Positions 52,861 through 62,292 of a DNA stretch of 64,000 nt are shown here, piece by piece. Position numbers and translations under genes: made by a program. Numbering within the stretch: the stretch's first letter is position 1; the number at the start of each line of letters is the position of its first letter. The notes beneath the pieces were generated by a model. The model saw only the letters and a list, made by a program, of their open reading frames with translations. It was not told where the DNA came from and made no database searches. The stretch spans positions 62,001 to 126,000 of the forward strand of contig JACKMK010000004.1 of NCBI GenBank assembly GCA_024235395.1, written 5' to 3'. Origin of the DNA: Chromatiaceae bacterium (GTDB taxonomy: Bacteria; Pseudomonadota; Gammaproteobacteria; Chromatiales; Chromatiaceae).

Positions 52861-53124
52861 TCACCCTTGGCGTTCGCCTGGCATCCGGATTCGGTCGATC
52901 AGCCGCTGCCATGCGGGATCGGGATGTGCCTGGCCATTCAACAGCCATAGCTGGAGCTCCGGGTCCTGGGCGGTAAGCAGTTGGCGAAACAGCTGCTGTT
53001 CCGCGTGGTCCGCGGTGGCGTAGAGGTCGTTGAGGTAACGCTCGAGGACGAAATCGAGTTCGAGCATGCCGCGTCGGCACTGCCAGCGGAGCTGACCCAG
53101 GTTCGATCTGTCTCGGTCGGTCAT
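52861..53124 (-). CDS. sdhE: SdhE FAD assembly factor
   Basis: An 87-residue helical protein with the family motif WQCRRGMLELDFVLERYL (RGxxE). It helps attach FAD covalently to SdhA. It lies 73 bases downstream of sdhB in the same direction, as in many gammaproteobacteria. Confidence 0.93.
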   Translation of the reverse strand: MTDRDRSNLGQLRWQCRRGMLELDFVLERYLNDLYATADHAEQQLFRQLLTAQDPELQLWLLNGQAHPDPAWQRLIDRIRMPGERQG

Positions 53125-53197
53125 CGCCTCACCATGGAACCGATCTCGGTGCAGTGAGTCGTCGCCGGCGACGTCCTGCAGACACCGCGACCGGCGT

Positions 53198-53890
53198 TCA
53201 GACCGCGTTTTTCAGCATCAGCGTCTTGATGTGGCCGATCGCCTTGGTCGGATTCAACCCCTTGGGACAGACCTCCACACAGTTCATGATCGTATGGCAG
53301 CGGAACAGCTTGTAAGGTCCTTCCAGCGCGTCGAGGCGCTCGTCGGTGGCCTGGTCGCGCGAATCCGCCAGGAAGCGCCATGCCGTCAGCAGTGCCTGGG
53401 GGCCATGAAACTTTTCGGGATTCCACCAGAACGAAGGACAGGCGGTGGAGCAGCAGCCGCACAGAATGCATTCGTACAGACCGTCGAGTTTGTCGCGCTC
53501 GGCGGGAGACTGCAGGATCTCCTGCTCCGGCATCGGATCGTTGCGCACCAGCCAGGGCTTGACCGCCTTGTACTGCTGGTAGAACTGCGTCATGTCGACG
53601 ACCAGGTCGCGAATGATCGGCCGACCCGGGAACGGGCGTACCTCGACCGGTTCCTTGAGTTCGGAGACGGGCGTGATGCAGGCGAGCTTGTTGGTGCCGT
53701 TGACGTTGACGCCATCCGAACCGCATACGCCCTCGCCGCACGAGTGGCGGAACGCGAACGACTCGTCCAGACGTTTGACCTCCAGCAGGGCGTCGCGCAG
53801 CATCATGCCGCGCGTGACCTCGATGTCGAATGCCTGCATGTACGGGCTGGTGTCGGTCTCGGGATTGTAGCGGTAAACCAGAAATTTCAT
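53198..53890 (-). CDS. sdhB: Succinate dehydrogenase iron-sulfur subunit
   Basis: A 230-residue subunit with the 2Fe-2S ligands in RHSCGEGVCGSDGVNVNG...LAC, the 4Fe-4S set CILCGCCSTACPSFWW and the 3Fe-4S set CHTIMNCVEVCPKGLNP. All cluster cysteines are present. It carries electrons from the flavin of SdhA to quinone. GAGGGG precedes the ATG and the gene is 10 bases after sdhA. Confidence 0.96.
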   Translation of the reverse strand: MKFLVYRYNPETDTSPYMQAFDIEVTRGMMLRDALLEVKRLDESFAFRHSCGEGVCGSDGVNVNGTNKLACITPVSELKEPVEVRPFPGRPIIRDLVVDMTQFYQQYKAVKPWLVRNDPMPEQEILQSPAERDKLDGLYECILCGCCSTACPSFWWNPEKFHGPQALLTAWRFLADSRDQATDERLDALEGPYKLFRCHTIMNCVEVCPKGLNPTKAIGHIKTLMLKNAV

Positions 53891-53900
53891 CGCACGCCCC

Positions 53901-55661
53901 TCAGTACACGCGTTCTTTGGGTGGGAAGGACTCGACCGTGAGCGGCTTGGTGCGGACCGGCTTGTAGTCCATCCGGTCGTCGTCGCGGAAATACAGGCTG
54001 TGCTTCATCCAGTTGGTGTCGTCACGGTTTGGATAATCGGGACGCGAATGGGCACCGCGGCTCTCGCTGCGCATCAGCGCCGAATAGGCGATGGCGATCC
54101 CGGTGTCGAACAGGTTTTCCAGCTCCAGGGCCTCGACGCGCGCGGTGTTGAAGACCTTGGAATGATCGTGCAACCGCACGTCCGGCAGCTTGTTGCGCAG
54201 CGCTTTGAGCTTCTCGACGCCCTCGCTCATGATCTCCTCGGTACGGAACACGCCGGCGTGGTCCTCCATGGCCTTGCGGAATTCATCACGCAGTTCGCGC
54301 ACCGATATGCCGTCGCCCTTCTGGTCCCACCGTGCCAGGCGTGCCATCGCCGCGTCGACGCTCGATTCGTTGAGCGGACGGTGGTTGCGCTGCTCCTTGA
54401 GGTTCTCGATCACGTCGAGCCCAGCGGCACGGCCAAACACCAGGATGTCGAGCAGGGAGTTGCCGCCCAGTCGGTTCGCGCCGTGCACCGAGACGCAGGC
54501 GCACTCGCCGGCCGCATACAGGCCCGGCACGACCTCCTCACCAGTGCCCTGCGGTACGATCACCCGGCCATAGGGATCGGTTGGAATACCACCCATCACG
54601 TAGTGCGCGGTCGGGAACACCGGTAGCGGTTCGTGTGCCGCGTCGACGCCGGCGAAGATCTTGCCGCTCTCGCGGATACCGGGCAGGCGCTTCGCGATGA
54701 TCTCCTCGCCGAGGTGATCCACCTTGAGCAACACATGATCGGCGTTCGGCCCGCAACCGCGGCCCTCCTTGACCTCGGTGACGATCGCCCGCGACACCAC
54801 GTCGCGGCTGGCGAGGTCTTTCGCATTGGGGGCATAGCGTTCCATGAAGCGTTCGCCATCCTTGTTGACCAGATAACCGCCCTCGCCGCGCACGCCCTCG
54901 GTGATCAACATCCCCTTGCCGGCGATCCCGGTCGGGTGGAACTGGAAGAACTCCATGTCCATCAGGGGTATCCCGGCGCGCAATGCCATCGCCGTGCCGT
55001 CACCGGTATTGATGTGTGCGTTGGATGTGGTGCGGTAGACCTGGCCGCAACCGCCGGTCGCCAACACCGTCGCCTTGGCCTCGATCAGCAGCGGTTCGCC
55101 GGTCTCGATCTCCATCACCAGCGCGCCGAGGATCGCGCCTTCGTCGTCGCGTATCAGGTCGATCGCGAAATACTCGTCGAAGAAATGCGTACGCGCGCGC
55201 ACGTTCTGCTGATACAGCGCATGCAGGATCGCGTGCCCGGTACGGTCGGCGGCGGCACAGGTGCGCGCCGCCTGGGCACCACCAAAATCCTGGCTCTGTC
55301 CACCGAACGCACGTTGGTAGATCTTGCCGTTGTCGAGCCGGGAGAACGGCACGCCGTTGTGCTCCAGTTCGTAGACCGTGGGGATCGCCTCCCGGCACAT
55401 GAACTCGATGGCGTCCTGGTCGCCGAGATAGTCCGAGCCCTTTACGGTGTCGAACATGTGCCAGTGCCAGTTGTCTGGCAGCACGTTGGCAAGCGCCGCA
55501 TTGACCCCGCCCTGTGCGGCCACCGTGTGCGAGCGCGTCGGAAACACCTTCGAGACGACTGCGACCCGTGCGGCGGTGTTCGCCAACTGGATCGCGGCAT
55601 TCAGTCCGGCGCCACCGGCACCGATGATCAGGGCGTCAAAACGTCGTTTGTTCAAAGCCAT
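53901..55661 (-). CDS. sdhA: Succinate dehydrogenase flavoprotein subunit
   Basis: A 586-residue subunit with the FAD-binding GAGGAGLNAAIQLA, the FAD-linking histidine in SHTVAAQGGVNAAL, the substrate region HPTGIAGKGMLITEGVRGEGGYL and the HGANRLGGNSLLD box. It is full length. It oxidises succinate to fumarate. It lies in sdhCDABE order and starts about 100 bases after the sdhD stop. Confidence 0.97.
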   Translation of the reverse strand: MALNKRRFDALIIGAGGAGLNAAIQLANTAARVAVVSKVFPTRSHTVAAQGGVNAALANVLPDNWHWHMFDTVKGSDYLGDQDAIEFMCREAIPTVYELEHNGVPFSRLDNGKIYQRAFGGQSQDFGGAQAARTCAAADRTGHAILHALYQQNVRARTHFFDEYFAIDLIRDDEGAILGALVMEIETGEPLLIEAKATVLATGGCGQVYRTTSNAHINTGDGTAMALRAGIPLMDMEFFQFHPTGIAGKGMLITEGVRGEGGYLVNKDGERFMERYAPNAKDLASRDVVSRAIVTEVKEGRGCGPNADHVLLKVDHLGEEIIAKRLPGIRESGKIFAGVDAAHEPLPVFPTAHYVMGGIPTDPYGRVIVPQGTGEEVVPGLYAAGECACVSVHGANRLGGNSLLDILVFGRAAGLDVIENLKEQRNHRPLNESSVDAAMARLARWDQKGDGISVRELRDEFRKAMEDHAGVFRTEEIMSEGVEKLKALRNKLPDVRLHDHSKVFNTARVEALELENLFDTGIAIAYSALMRSESRGAHSRPDYPNRDDTNWMKHSLYFRDDDRMDYKPVRTKPLTVESFPPKERVY

Positions 55662-55761
55662 CGTGCATTCCAGCGCAGGACTCGGTCCCGGAGATAAAGG
55701 TTGTCAGTTCAGCGAAAGCCGCGCGCGTGGCGCAAACCGGCATCCGCGGGTAGCCGGTTCG

Positions 55762-56103
55762 TCAGGCAAGACGGACCAGGATCAGTGCCTGCGCGGCCCA
55801 CAGACCCAGTGCGATCAGCCCCAGCGCAACGCCACCCAGCAGGGCCGCGCGTATCGCAATGGGATGCACATAGTCGATCAACACGTCGCGCACGCCGATC
55901 CAGGCATGCATCAATACGCACGCGACAAACAACAGCAGCGCGACACTCACCCACGGAGAACCGATCCACGCACGCCAGGCGATGTGATCAGCGGGCGCGG
56001 CAAACGCGAGGACCCCGACCAGGTACAACGTGAAGAGGCCGACATAGATCGCTGTCAGGCGCTGTATCGCCCAGGCGCGCAATCCCGAGGCCTTGCGACT
56101 CAC
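55762..56103 (-). CDS. sdhD: Succinate dehydrogenase membrane anchor subunit
   Basis: A 113-residue subunit with three membrane helices and the haem/quinone-site region CVLMHAWIGVRDVLIDYVHP. The GTG start at 56103 overlaps the sdhC stop (GTGA), which fixes the start. An upstream open frame exists but reads through sdhC in another frame. Confidence 0.92.
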   Translation of the reverse strand: MSRKASGLRAWAIQRLTAIYVGLFTLYLVGVLAFAAPADHIAWRAWIGSPWVSVALLLFVACVLMHAWIGVRDVLIDYVHPIAIRAALLGGVALGLIALGLWAAQALILVRLA

Positions 56104-56480
56104 AGCACTGCCCCGGCGAGCAACAAGCCGAGAATCGGCCCGGCAATCACGACAGCGAGCGCCGACTGGCCGGCGACCGCCTTCTCGACGCCGACGTCGA
56201 CGTCGATCAGCAGGTAGCGGATACCCGCCAGCAGGTGATGCATCAGTGACCACATGATCAGGAACACGAACACCGAGCCGACCAGTCCATGCAGGCTCTC
56301 GCCGGCCTGCGCGTAGCCCGCTGGGCCCGCCAGAGAAAGATCCAGCAGGTAGATGAGGTACGGCAGTGCGATCACCATGAACACGCCGGTGGCGCGGTGG
56401 ATGATCGACATGATGCCGGCGATGGGGAGCTTGATCTTGAAAAGGTTGAGATGGACCGGGCGGCGCACTGTGGTCGTCAT
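56100..56480 (-). CDS. sdhC: Succinate dehydrogenase cytochrome b556 subunit
   Basis: A 126-residue subunit with three helices. The signatures are PVHLNLFKIKLPIAGIMSIIHRATGVFM and SLMHHLLAGIRYLLIDVDVG, including the haem-ligand histidine. It heads the operon, 40-50 bases after a good promoter. Confidence 0.95.
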   Translation of the reverse strand: MTTTVRRPVHLNLFKIKLPIAGIMSIIHRATGVFMVIALPYLIYLLDLSLAGPAGYAQAGESLHGLVGSVFVFLIMWSLMHHLLAGIRYLLIDVDVGVEKAVAGQSALAVVIAGPILGLLLAGAVL

Positions 56481-56525
56481 TGCGGGGGCGGTTCCGTTTC
56501 TTGCGATTAACGTTAAGTAATAGCC

Positions 56526-56554
56526 TATTTAGGGGAGTTCACGACAGAAATCAA
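56526..56554 (-). promoter_or_regulatory. Sigma-70 promoter for the sdh operon
   Basis: On the minus strand TTGATT (-35, 56549-56554) and TAAATA (-10, 56526-56531) are separated by exactly 17 bases. Transcription would begin near 56519, about 40 bases before sdhC. Confidence 0.65.
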
Positions 56555-56659
56555 TTACCCGTACGGACGTGCGTCCTAGGCGCTGTGCTGCGCCGCAACA
56601 AAACTCTCCCGTTTCCGTGGGCTTACGCCACCCGCCGTGTCGGACCGATGCCTGAGTAT

Positions 56660-57178
56660 TTAATTTTTTTCGATTTCCATCGCCGGGAGGCGATCGCGCA
56701 GATGGCGGAACAGGCGCCGTGCCGCGCCGGCGGCCGCACCGCTGTCGCGCTGTCGAATCGCCTCGCGCACCAGTTGCCGGACCGGTTGCCGCTCGAGCTC
56801 CGGAAACTCATCGAACAATGCCTCGAGCGCGGTGTCGCCGTCGTTGATCAGGCGGTCGCGCCAGCGCTCGCATCGGTGCAATGCGCGATTTGCCTCCACC
56901 TGCCCCGCGTGCCGATCCGCCAGATAGGCACGCACCTCGCCGAGTTCGGCGTCGTCCATGAACTTCACGCAATGCTTGATCTGTCGATTGCGTGCTCCGG
57001 ACGGGCGCATCGGCCGCACCAGATCGAGTGCCGCACGCAGCTGCGGGTCGACGCCAAGCTGCTCCAGTTCGCGGTTGCTGAGCCCCACCATCTCGTTGGC
57101 GAGATCCTGCAGGGCAAGCAGTTCGCGTTTGCGTGCGGATTTGCTCGGTCGCTGCCGCTCGTCATCTTCCGACATCAT
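56660..57178 (-). CDS. yjgA: YjgA/DarP family ribosome-associated protein (DUF615)
   Basis: About 172 residues, highly charged and helical. It matches DUF615: SKSARKRELLALQDLANEMVGLS, RRQIKH-like RNRQIKHCVKFM and the ending AARRLFRHLRDRL. Such proteins associate with the large ribosomal subunit during assembly. Its start (57178 or 57175) overlaps the recJ 3' end by about 15 bases. Confidence 0.9.
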   Translation of the reverse strand: MMSEDDERQRPSKSARKRELLALQDLANEMVGLSNRELEQLGVDPQLRAALDLVRPMRPSGARNRQIKHCVKFMDDAELGEVRAYLADRHAGQVEANRALHRCERWRDRLINDGDTALEALFDEFPELERQPVRQLVREAIRQRDSGAAAGAARRLFRHLRDRLPAMEIEKN

Positions 57179-58910
57179 CGGCCCCCTCCAGGTATTCGAT
57201 ACGCAGCTGCAGACTGGACCGCCCCTGCCACAGGTTCTCCTCCAGGCGGTAGGCGGCATGGATCGCCCCGGGCATCTGCGGCAGCTGTTGCACGGCGTTG
57301 AACGCGATGGCGTCCAGCAGTTGATCGTTGCCCGGCACACGCAGCACCAGCTTCCAGTGGCGCTCGCCCACGATCCGGCTGCTGACGACCTCGAACCGGT
57401 CGTCGAATGTCGGCTCGGGAAATCCCTGTCCCCAGGGACCGCCCTGGAGCACGACGCGCGCGGTGTCGAGATTCAGATCGCCGGGTGCCAGTGCACCGTC
57501 GGAATGGATCACCGCGTGCAGATCGTCGGCGGTCAGGTGACGCCGCACCACCGTGTCGAAGGCCTGCGCAAACGCATCGAACGCATCGGCCTCGATCGTC
57601 ATCCCGGCGGCCATCGCGTGTCCGCCGAAGCGCTGCAGCAATTCGGGATGACGTACCGCAAGCTCGTCGAGGGCGTCGCGTATATGCAGGCCGGGAATCG
57701 ACCTCGCCGATCCCTTCAGGGTACCGTCGCCCACCGCAGCGAACGCGATGACCGGTCGGTGATGGCGCTCCTTGATGCGTGACGCGAGAATCCCGATCAC
57801 GCCCTGGTGCCAGTCTTCGTGAAACAGGCACAGTCCCCAGGGCAGATCGTGCGCTTCGGCGGGGCCCCAGTCGGCGAGCATCGCCTCGGCCTGATGTTGC
57901 ATGTCCTGTTCGACGCTGCGACGTTCGCGATTCAGGTCGTCCAGCGCACTCGCCAGGGCCCATGCCTCGTCCGCGTCGTCGGCGAGCAGGCAGCGGATCC
58001 CCAGTGCCATGTCGTCCATCCGTCCCGCGGCATTCAGTCGCGGACCGGCGGCGAAACCAAGGTCGTTGGCCTGGGCGCGTGCCGGGTCCCGCCCGGCGAC
58101 GCGCAACAAGGCCGCGATCCCCGGCCGGCACTGGGCGCCGCGTATGCGCTGCAGTCCGTGATGCACGAGGACCCGGTTGTTGCGATCCAGTGGCACGACG
58201 TCGGCGACCGTACCGAGTGCGACCAAGTCGAGCAGCTCGGCCATGTTCGGTTCCGTCAGCCCACGGCGTTCGAACCAGCCGCTGGCGCGCAGATGACTGC
58301 GCAGCCCGAGCAATACGTAAAAGATCACGCCGACACCGGCGAGGGCCTTCGACGGAAACGGATTGTCAGCGAGATTCGGATTCACGATCGCATCGGCCTC
58401 GGGCAGCACGCTGCCGGCGAGATGGTGATCGGTCACCACCACGCCCCAGCCCAGTGCGCGTGCCGCCGCGACCCCGGCGACACTCGAGATGCCGTTGTCG
58501 ACCGTGACGATCAGATCCGGGCGATAGCGCTTGGCGTGTTCGACGATCTCCGGCGTCAGGCCGTAACCGAACTCGAACCTGTTGGGGACCAGGAAATCGA
58601 CTGCCGTATGGCCGAAGCTGCGCAACGCCGTCAGGGCCAGCGCGCAACTGGTGGCGCCGTCGGCGTCGAAATCACCGATGACCAGAATCCGCTGTCCCTC
58701 GTCCAGTGCCCGGGCCAGGACCTCGACGGCGCGATCCAGCCCGCGCATGCGATCCGGTGGCACCAGTGTCGGCAGCGTGCGTTCGACGTCGGCCGGGTGG
58801 TCGACACCGCGTCCGCGGTAGAGCCGCCACAACAGCGGATGGACCGCCACCGGCCCAGGCGGGTCGCCGGCTTGCCGTTCTTGGTTTGCGCGAATGATGG
58901 TCTTCAGCAT
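57162..58910 (-). CDS. recJ: Single-stranded-DNA exonuclease RecJ
   Basis: A 582-residue DHH-family 5'-3' exonuclease. The catalytic boxes are VIGDFDADGATS, VTVDNGISS, VVTDHHLAGS and NPNLADNPFPSKALAGVGV. The later DHHA1 GGHAMAAGMTIE motif and an OB-like tail are present. It acts in recombination and mismatch repair. It is full length and coupled to yjgA. Confidence 0.95.
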   Translation of the reverse strand: MLKTIIRANQERQAGDPPGPVAVHPLLWRLYRGRGVDHPADVERTLPTLVPPDRMRGLDRAVEVLARALDEGQRILVIGDFDADGATSCALALTALRSFGHTAVDFLVPNRFEFGYGLTPEIVEHAKRYRPDLIVTVDNGISSVAGVAAARALGWGVVVTDHHLAGSVLPEADAIVNPNLADNPFPSKALAGVGVIFYVLLGLRSHLRASGWFERRGLTEPNMAELLDLVALGTVADVVPLDRNNRVLVHHGLQRIRGAQCRPGIAALLRVAGRDPARAQANDLGFAAGPRLNAAGRMDDMALGIRCLLADDADEAWALASALDDLNRERRSVEQDMQHQAEAMLADWGPAEAHDLPWGLCLFHEDWHQGVIGILASRIKERHHRPVIAFAAVGDGTLKGSARSIPGLHIRDALDELAVRHPELLQRFGGHAMAAGMTIEADAFDAFAQAFDTVVRRHLTADDLHAVIHSDGALAPGDLNLDTARVVLQGGPWGQGFPEPTFDDRFEVVSSRIVGERHWKLVLRVPGNDQLLDAIAFNAVQQLPQMPGAIHAAYRLEENLWQGRSSLQLRIEYLEGADDVGR

Positions 58911-58997
58911 CGGTGGTCGGGTATCGCGGTGACCGCGTGGGCATCAGCATATCAGCAGACTTGCACCGATGGCGCGGATGCGCTGTCGTACTACACC

Positions 58998-59606
58998 ATG
59001 TACCCAACCGTGCACCCCGACTGGCGCATACCACCGGCCGTTCCGACGCTCGACGAAGGCCAGGTCGACATATGGCGGATTCCGCTCGATACACCCGCCA
59101 CCGCGCATGCCGACGCGCACCAAGCGCTCGCAGTGATCCTTGCGGCCTACCTCGGGCTACCGCCAGGACACCTGACGATCGCACGCCCACCGGGCGGCAA
59201 ACCTGTCCTGGAGGGTGTCGATCCGGCGATCGATTTCAACCTTTCACACACCCGTGGCATCGCATTGCTCGCGCTGACCGGCAGTGGACAGGTCGGCGTC
59301 GACGTCGAGGCGCAACGACGGCTGGACAACCCCTTGCGACTCGCGCGCCGGGTGTTGTCCGGGGATGAGTTGTCGGTACTCGAGGGCCTGCATGGGGCAC
59401 AGCGCCTGGCGCGCTTTCTCGATCTCTGGACGCGCATGGAGGCGCGCCAGAAGGCGCTCGGTCGCGGCATCTTCGCCGACCCGGTAGATCCCGGCTCACT
59501 GACCTGCCTCGGACTGACGATGGACCCGGGGCTGTTTGCGAGTGTCGCGCTGTCTCCCCCCCGTGGCGATCTGCATCTGCGCTACTTTGATTACCGTCAC
59601 CCGTGA
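58998..59606 (+). CDS. 4'-phosphopantetheinyl transferase (Sfp type)
   Basis: A 202-residue transferase. Core motifs are PPGGKPVLEG, DFNLSHTRGIALLAL, GVDVEAQRR with the magnesium-binding acids, and LDLWTRMEARQKALGRG with the catalytic Glu/Lys pair. It converts apo carrier proteins to the holo form. The ATG at 58998 is the best start, as the extra open frame upstream reads antisense to recJ. Which carrier protein it serves is not clear; none is encoded here. Confidence 0.9.
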   Translation: MYPTVHPDWRIPPAVPTLDEGQVDIWRIPLDTPATAHADAHQALAVILAAYLGLPPGHLTIARPPGGKPVLEGVDPAIDFNLSHTRGIALLALTGSGQVGVDVEAQRRLDNPLRLARRVLSGDELSVLEGLHGAQRLARFLDLWTRMEARQKALGRGIFADPVDPGSLTCLGLTMDPGLFASVALSPPRGDLHLRYFDYRHP

Positions 59607-59684
59607 ATCGGTCACCGGCAACAGGTATCATTGCGCACCCCCGCGGTTCGCGAAACGGCAAACGCTCGACGTAAAGGACAAGGC

Positions 59685-60677
59685 ATGGCGGCAAACAAGA
59701 TTCTGGTCACTGGCGGAGCTGGTTATATCGGCAGTCACACGGTCCGACAGCTCGGTGAAGCAGGCGAAGACGTCGTCACCTTGGACAACCTGACGAAAGG
59801 CTTCCGCGATCATGTCCTGTACGGCGATTTCGTCGAAGGCGACACCGCGGACAAGGCGCTGGTAAGTGGCCTGCTGCGCGAACACAGGGTCGACACGGTG
59901 ATCCATTTCGCTGCGCATACCATCGTGCCGGAATCAGTCGCCGATCCGCTCAAGTACTACCGCAACAACACCTGTGCAACCCGCAATCTGCTCGAATGCT
60001 GTGCAGAGGCCGGAGTAAGGCACTTCGTGTTTTCGTCGACCGCCGCGGTGTACGGCATTCCGGAATCGGAGCAATGCTGGGAGGAGACTCCGACGGCACC
60101 GATCAACCCGTACGGCATGTCGAAGCTGATGAGCGAGCATATGCTGCGCGACCTCGGCGCGGCCAGCGACCTGCGTTTCGTGATTCTGCGTTACTTCAAT
60201 GTCGCCGGTTCCGACCCGGAGGGCCGGATCGGTCAGTCGACACCCGGGGCGACGCTGCTGATGAAGGTCGCCGCCGAACAGGCACTCGGCAAACGTGACG
60301 CGCTGTACATCTTCGGTACCGACTACCCGACACCGGACGGTACCGGTATTCGCGACTACATCCACGTCGAGGATCTTGCGGCGGCCCACCTCAAGGCCGT
60401 CGACCACCTGCGCGCCGGCGGAGCTTCGCAGGTCCTCAACTGCGGTTACGGCCACGGATACAGCGTGCGCGAGGTATTGGATACCGTACAACGCGTACAC
60501 GGTGCACCGCTGAACATCATCGAGCAGGGCCGGCGCGCGGGCGATCCGCCGGCATTGATCGCAGGGGCGACCAAGATCCGTGAGGTGCTGGGATGGGAAC
60601 CCCGCTACGACAACCTCGAGGAGATCGCGCGCAGCTCCCTGGACTGGGAACGCAAACTGGTCGAGCGCGGCCGGTGA
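59685..60677 (+). CDS. galE: UDP-glucose 4-epimerase
   Basis: A 330-residue short-chain dehydrogenase-type epimerase. It has the NAD-binding ILVTGGAGYIGSHTVRQL, SSTAAVYG and the catalytic NPYGMSKLMSEHML (YxxxK). The ATG at 59685 follows AAGG. It makes UDP-galactose for surface sugars. Its stop overlaps the uppP start (GTGA). Confidence 0.93.
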   Translation: MAANKILVTGGAGYIGSHTVRQLGEAGEDVVTLDNLTKGFRDHVLYGDFVEGDTADKALVSGLLREHRVDTVIHFAAHTIVPESVADPLKYYRNNTCATRNLLECCAEAGVRHFVFSSTAAVYGIPESEQCWEETPTAPINPYGMSKLMSEHMLRDLGAASDLRFVILRYFNVAGSDPEGRIGQSTPGATLLMKVAAEQALGKRDALYIFGTDYPTPDGTGIRDYIHVEDLAAAHLKAVDHLRAGGASQVLNCGYGHGYSVREVLDTVQRVHGAPLNIIEQGRRAGDPPALIAGATKIREVLGWEPRYDNLEEIARSSLDWERKLVERGR

Positions 60678-61474
60678 GCGACCTGCAGATCCTGGTCCTG
60701 GCGATCGTCCAGGGCCTGACCGAATTCCTGCCGATCTCAAGTTCTGGCCACCTGATCCTGTCCCCTTACCTGTTCGGTTTTGCCGACCAGGGGCTGGCTT
60801 TCGACGTTGCGGTGCACCTCGGCTCGCTGACCGCCGTGCTGGTCTATTTCCGGCGCGACGTCTGGCAGATCGCACTCGCCTGGCTGGGTTCGCTGGGTTC
60901 ACGTGGGCAGATGTCCGAACAGGCGCGTCTCGGTTGGATGATCATCCTGGCGACCCTGCCGGTGGTCGTGGCCGGTCTGGCGTTCAAGTCGCTGGTCGAG
61001 GGCGAGTTGCGAGCGCCCTGGGTGATCGCCGCCACCACCATCGTGTTCGGGCTGCTGCTGGGTGTGGTGGACCTGCGTGCCAGGCGTTCCCGCAGCCTCG
61101 ACCGCCTGACGATGAACGATGCGCTGCTGATTGGCGCCAGCCAGGTACTCGCGCTGGTTCCGGGAACCTCGCGTTCGGGCATCACCATGACCACCGGGCT
61201 GTGGTTGGGCCTGACCCGTGAGGCGGCATCCCGTTTCTCGTTCCTCCTGTCGATCCCGACCATCCTGGCGTCCGCGACGCTGGTGACCAAGGATCTGCTG
61301 GAAGATCCGGCACCGGTCGACTGGAGCGCGCTCGCGCTGGGGGTCGTGTTGTCGGCGGCCGCCGCCTATCTGACGATCTACTTCTTTCTGCGCTTCATCG
61401 AGCGGGTCGGCATGTGGCCCTTTGTGCTCTACCGACTGTTGCTGGGGGCGCTGATCTTCGCCCTGGTTTACTGA
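60674..61474 (+). CDS. uppP: Undecaprenyl-diphosphatase UppP (BacA)
   Basis: A 266-residue membrane phosphatase with eight helices and both active-site motifs: GLTEFLPISSSGHLIL and LALVPGTSRSGITMTTGL. It recycles the lipid carrier of cell-wall and polysaccharide synthesis and gives bacitracin resistance. The GTG start at 60674 is fixed by overlap with the galE stop. Its 3' end overlaps the convergent protease gene by seven bases. Confidence 0.94.
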   Translation: MSDLQILVLAIVQGLTEFLPISSSGHLILSPYLFGFADQGLAFDVAVHLGSLTAVLVYFRRDVWQIALAWLGSLGSRGQMSEQARLGWMIILATLPVVVAGLAFKSLVEGELRAPWVIAATTIVFGLLLGVVDLRARRSRSLDRLTMNDALLIGASQVLALVPGTSRSGITMTTGLWLGLTREAASRFSFLLSIPTILASATLVTKDLLEDPAPVDWSALALGVVLSAAAAYLTIYFFLRFIERVGMWPFVLYRLLLGALIFALVY

Positions 61475-62292
61475 GGTGCCCGCTTGAGCAGTTCGCGAAC
61501 GAACTGCACCGGGATGGCGTAGCTGATACCGGACGGATGCTCGATCGCCGCCTCCTTGGTGCCCTTCACCAATACGCTGTTGACCACCCCGAGTACCTTT
61601 CCGCTGGCCTGATCGAACACCGGGCTGCCACTGTTCCCGGGATAGGCGGTGGCGTCGAGCTGCAACACATCGTAGGGGTCGCGCATCGCCTTTATCATCT
61701 TCGCGGTCAGTACCTGCGATCCCAGCTGTGGCGGGGCCACCGGGCTGATGGCCGATACGATGCCGCGATGCGTCACCGGGTAGAGTCCCAGTGCCATGCC
61801 GATCGGAAATCCCGTAAAGGCGATCTCGGTGCCTTCACGAACCGGCGCTTCACCGGACAGGCGCAGTGCCGGCAGAGGTGTCGTGATATACAGCAGCGCG
61901 AGGTCGTGCACCGCATCGGTCGCGACCACCTTGGCCGGATGGAACCGCGCCTTGCGACCGCGGCCCGAGAACACCGCGAGCTGTTCGCGCTTCGCATCGT
62001 CGAACTCTTGCGGAATCACGTGATGGTTGGTCACGACCAGATGGCCGTTGTCCACGACGAAGCCGGTCCCCAGGAACAGCTGCCGTGGACTACCGCTGGG
62101 ACGGAAGGTGCCGACCGCGACGACCGAGGGTTTGATGGCGTCGATCGTGTCCGCGAGGGTTGCACCCTGCGCCACCGGGAACGGAAGAAAGATCACCAGC
62201 AGCAGCCAGCTGAACAGGCCTGCAAAGATCCCGCTGGACGGGCCGCGCCCGAAGCTATACTCAGTTTTTTTTCGGAGCAACAGATTGTCCAT
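61468..62292 (-). CDS. Exported trypsin-like serine protease without PDZ domain
   Basis: A 274-residue protein. A basic N-terminus and one hydrophobic signal segment (about residues 22-43) are followed by a trypsin-like domain with the triad in VVTNHHVI (His), DAVHDLALLYI (Asp) and YPGNSGSPVFD (Ser). DegP-type PDZ domains are absent. The ATG at 62292 overlaps the divergent ligase ATG by two bases; a later start nearer the signal core is possible. It ends convergent with uppP. Confidence 0.85.
   Translation of the reverse strand: MDNLLLRKKTEYSFGRGPSSGIFAGLFSWLLLVIFLPFPVAQGATLADTIDAIKPSVVAVGTFRPSGSPRQLFLGTGFVVDNGHLVVTNHHVIPQEFDDAKREQLAVFSGRGRKARFHPAKVVATDAVHDLALLYITTPLPALRLSGEAPVREGTEIAFTGFPIGMALGLYPVTHRGIVSAISPVAPPQLGSQVLTAKMIKAMRDPYDVLQLDATAYPGNSGSPVFDQASGKVLGVVNSVLVKGTKEAAIEHPSGISYAIPVQFVRELLKRAPQ
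62256..62261 (+). promoter_or_regulatory. Possible -10 box for the acyl-CoA ligase gene
   Basis: TATACT lies 30 bases before the ligase start, inside the 5' coding part of the protease gene. A poor -35 (CTGGAC) lies 16 bases upstream. Confidence 0.3.

Noticed and set aside
57807..58997. Long plus-strand frame leading into the phosphopantetheinyl transferase
   Set aside because: The part before 58998 is antisense to recJ and has no domain; the transferase starts at its own ATG.
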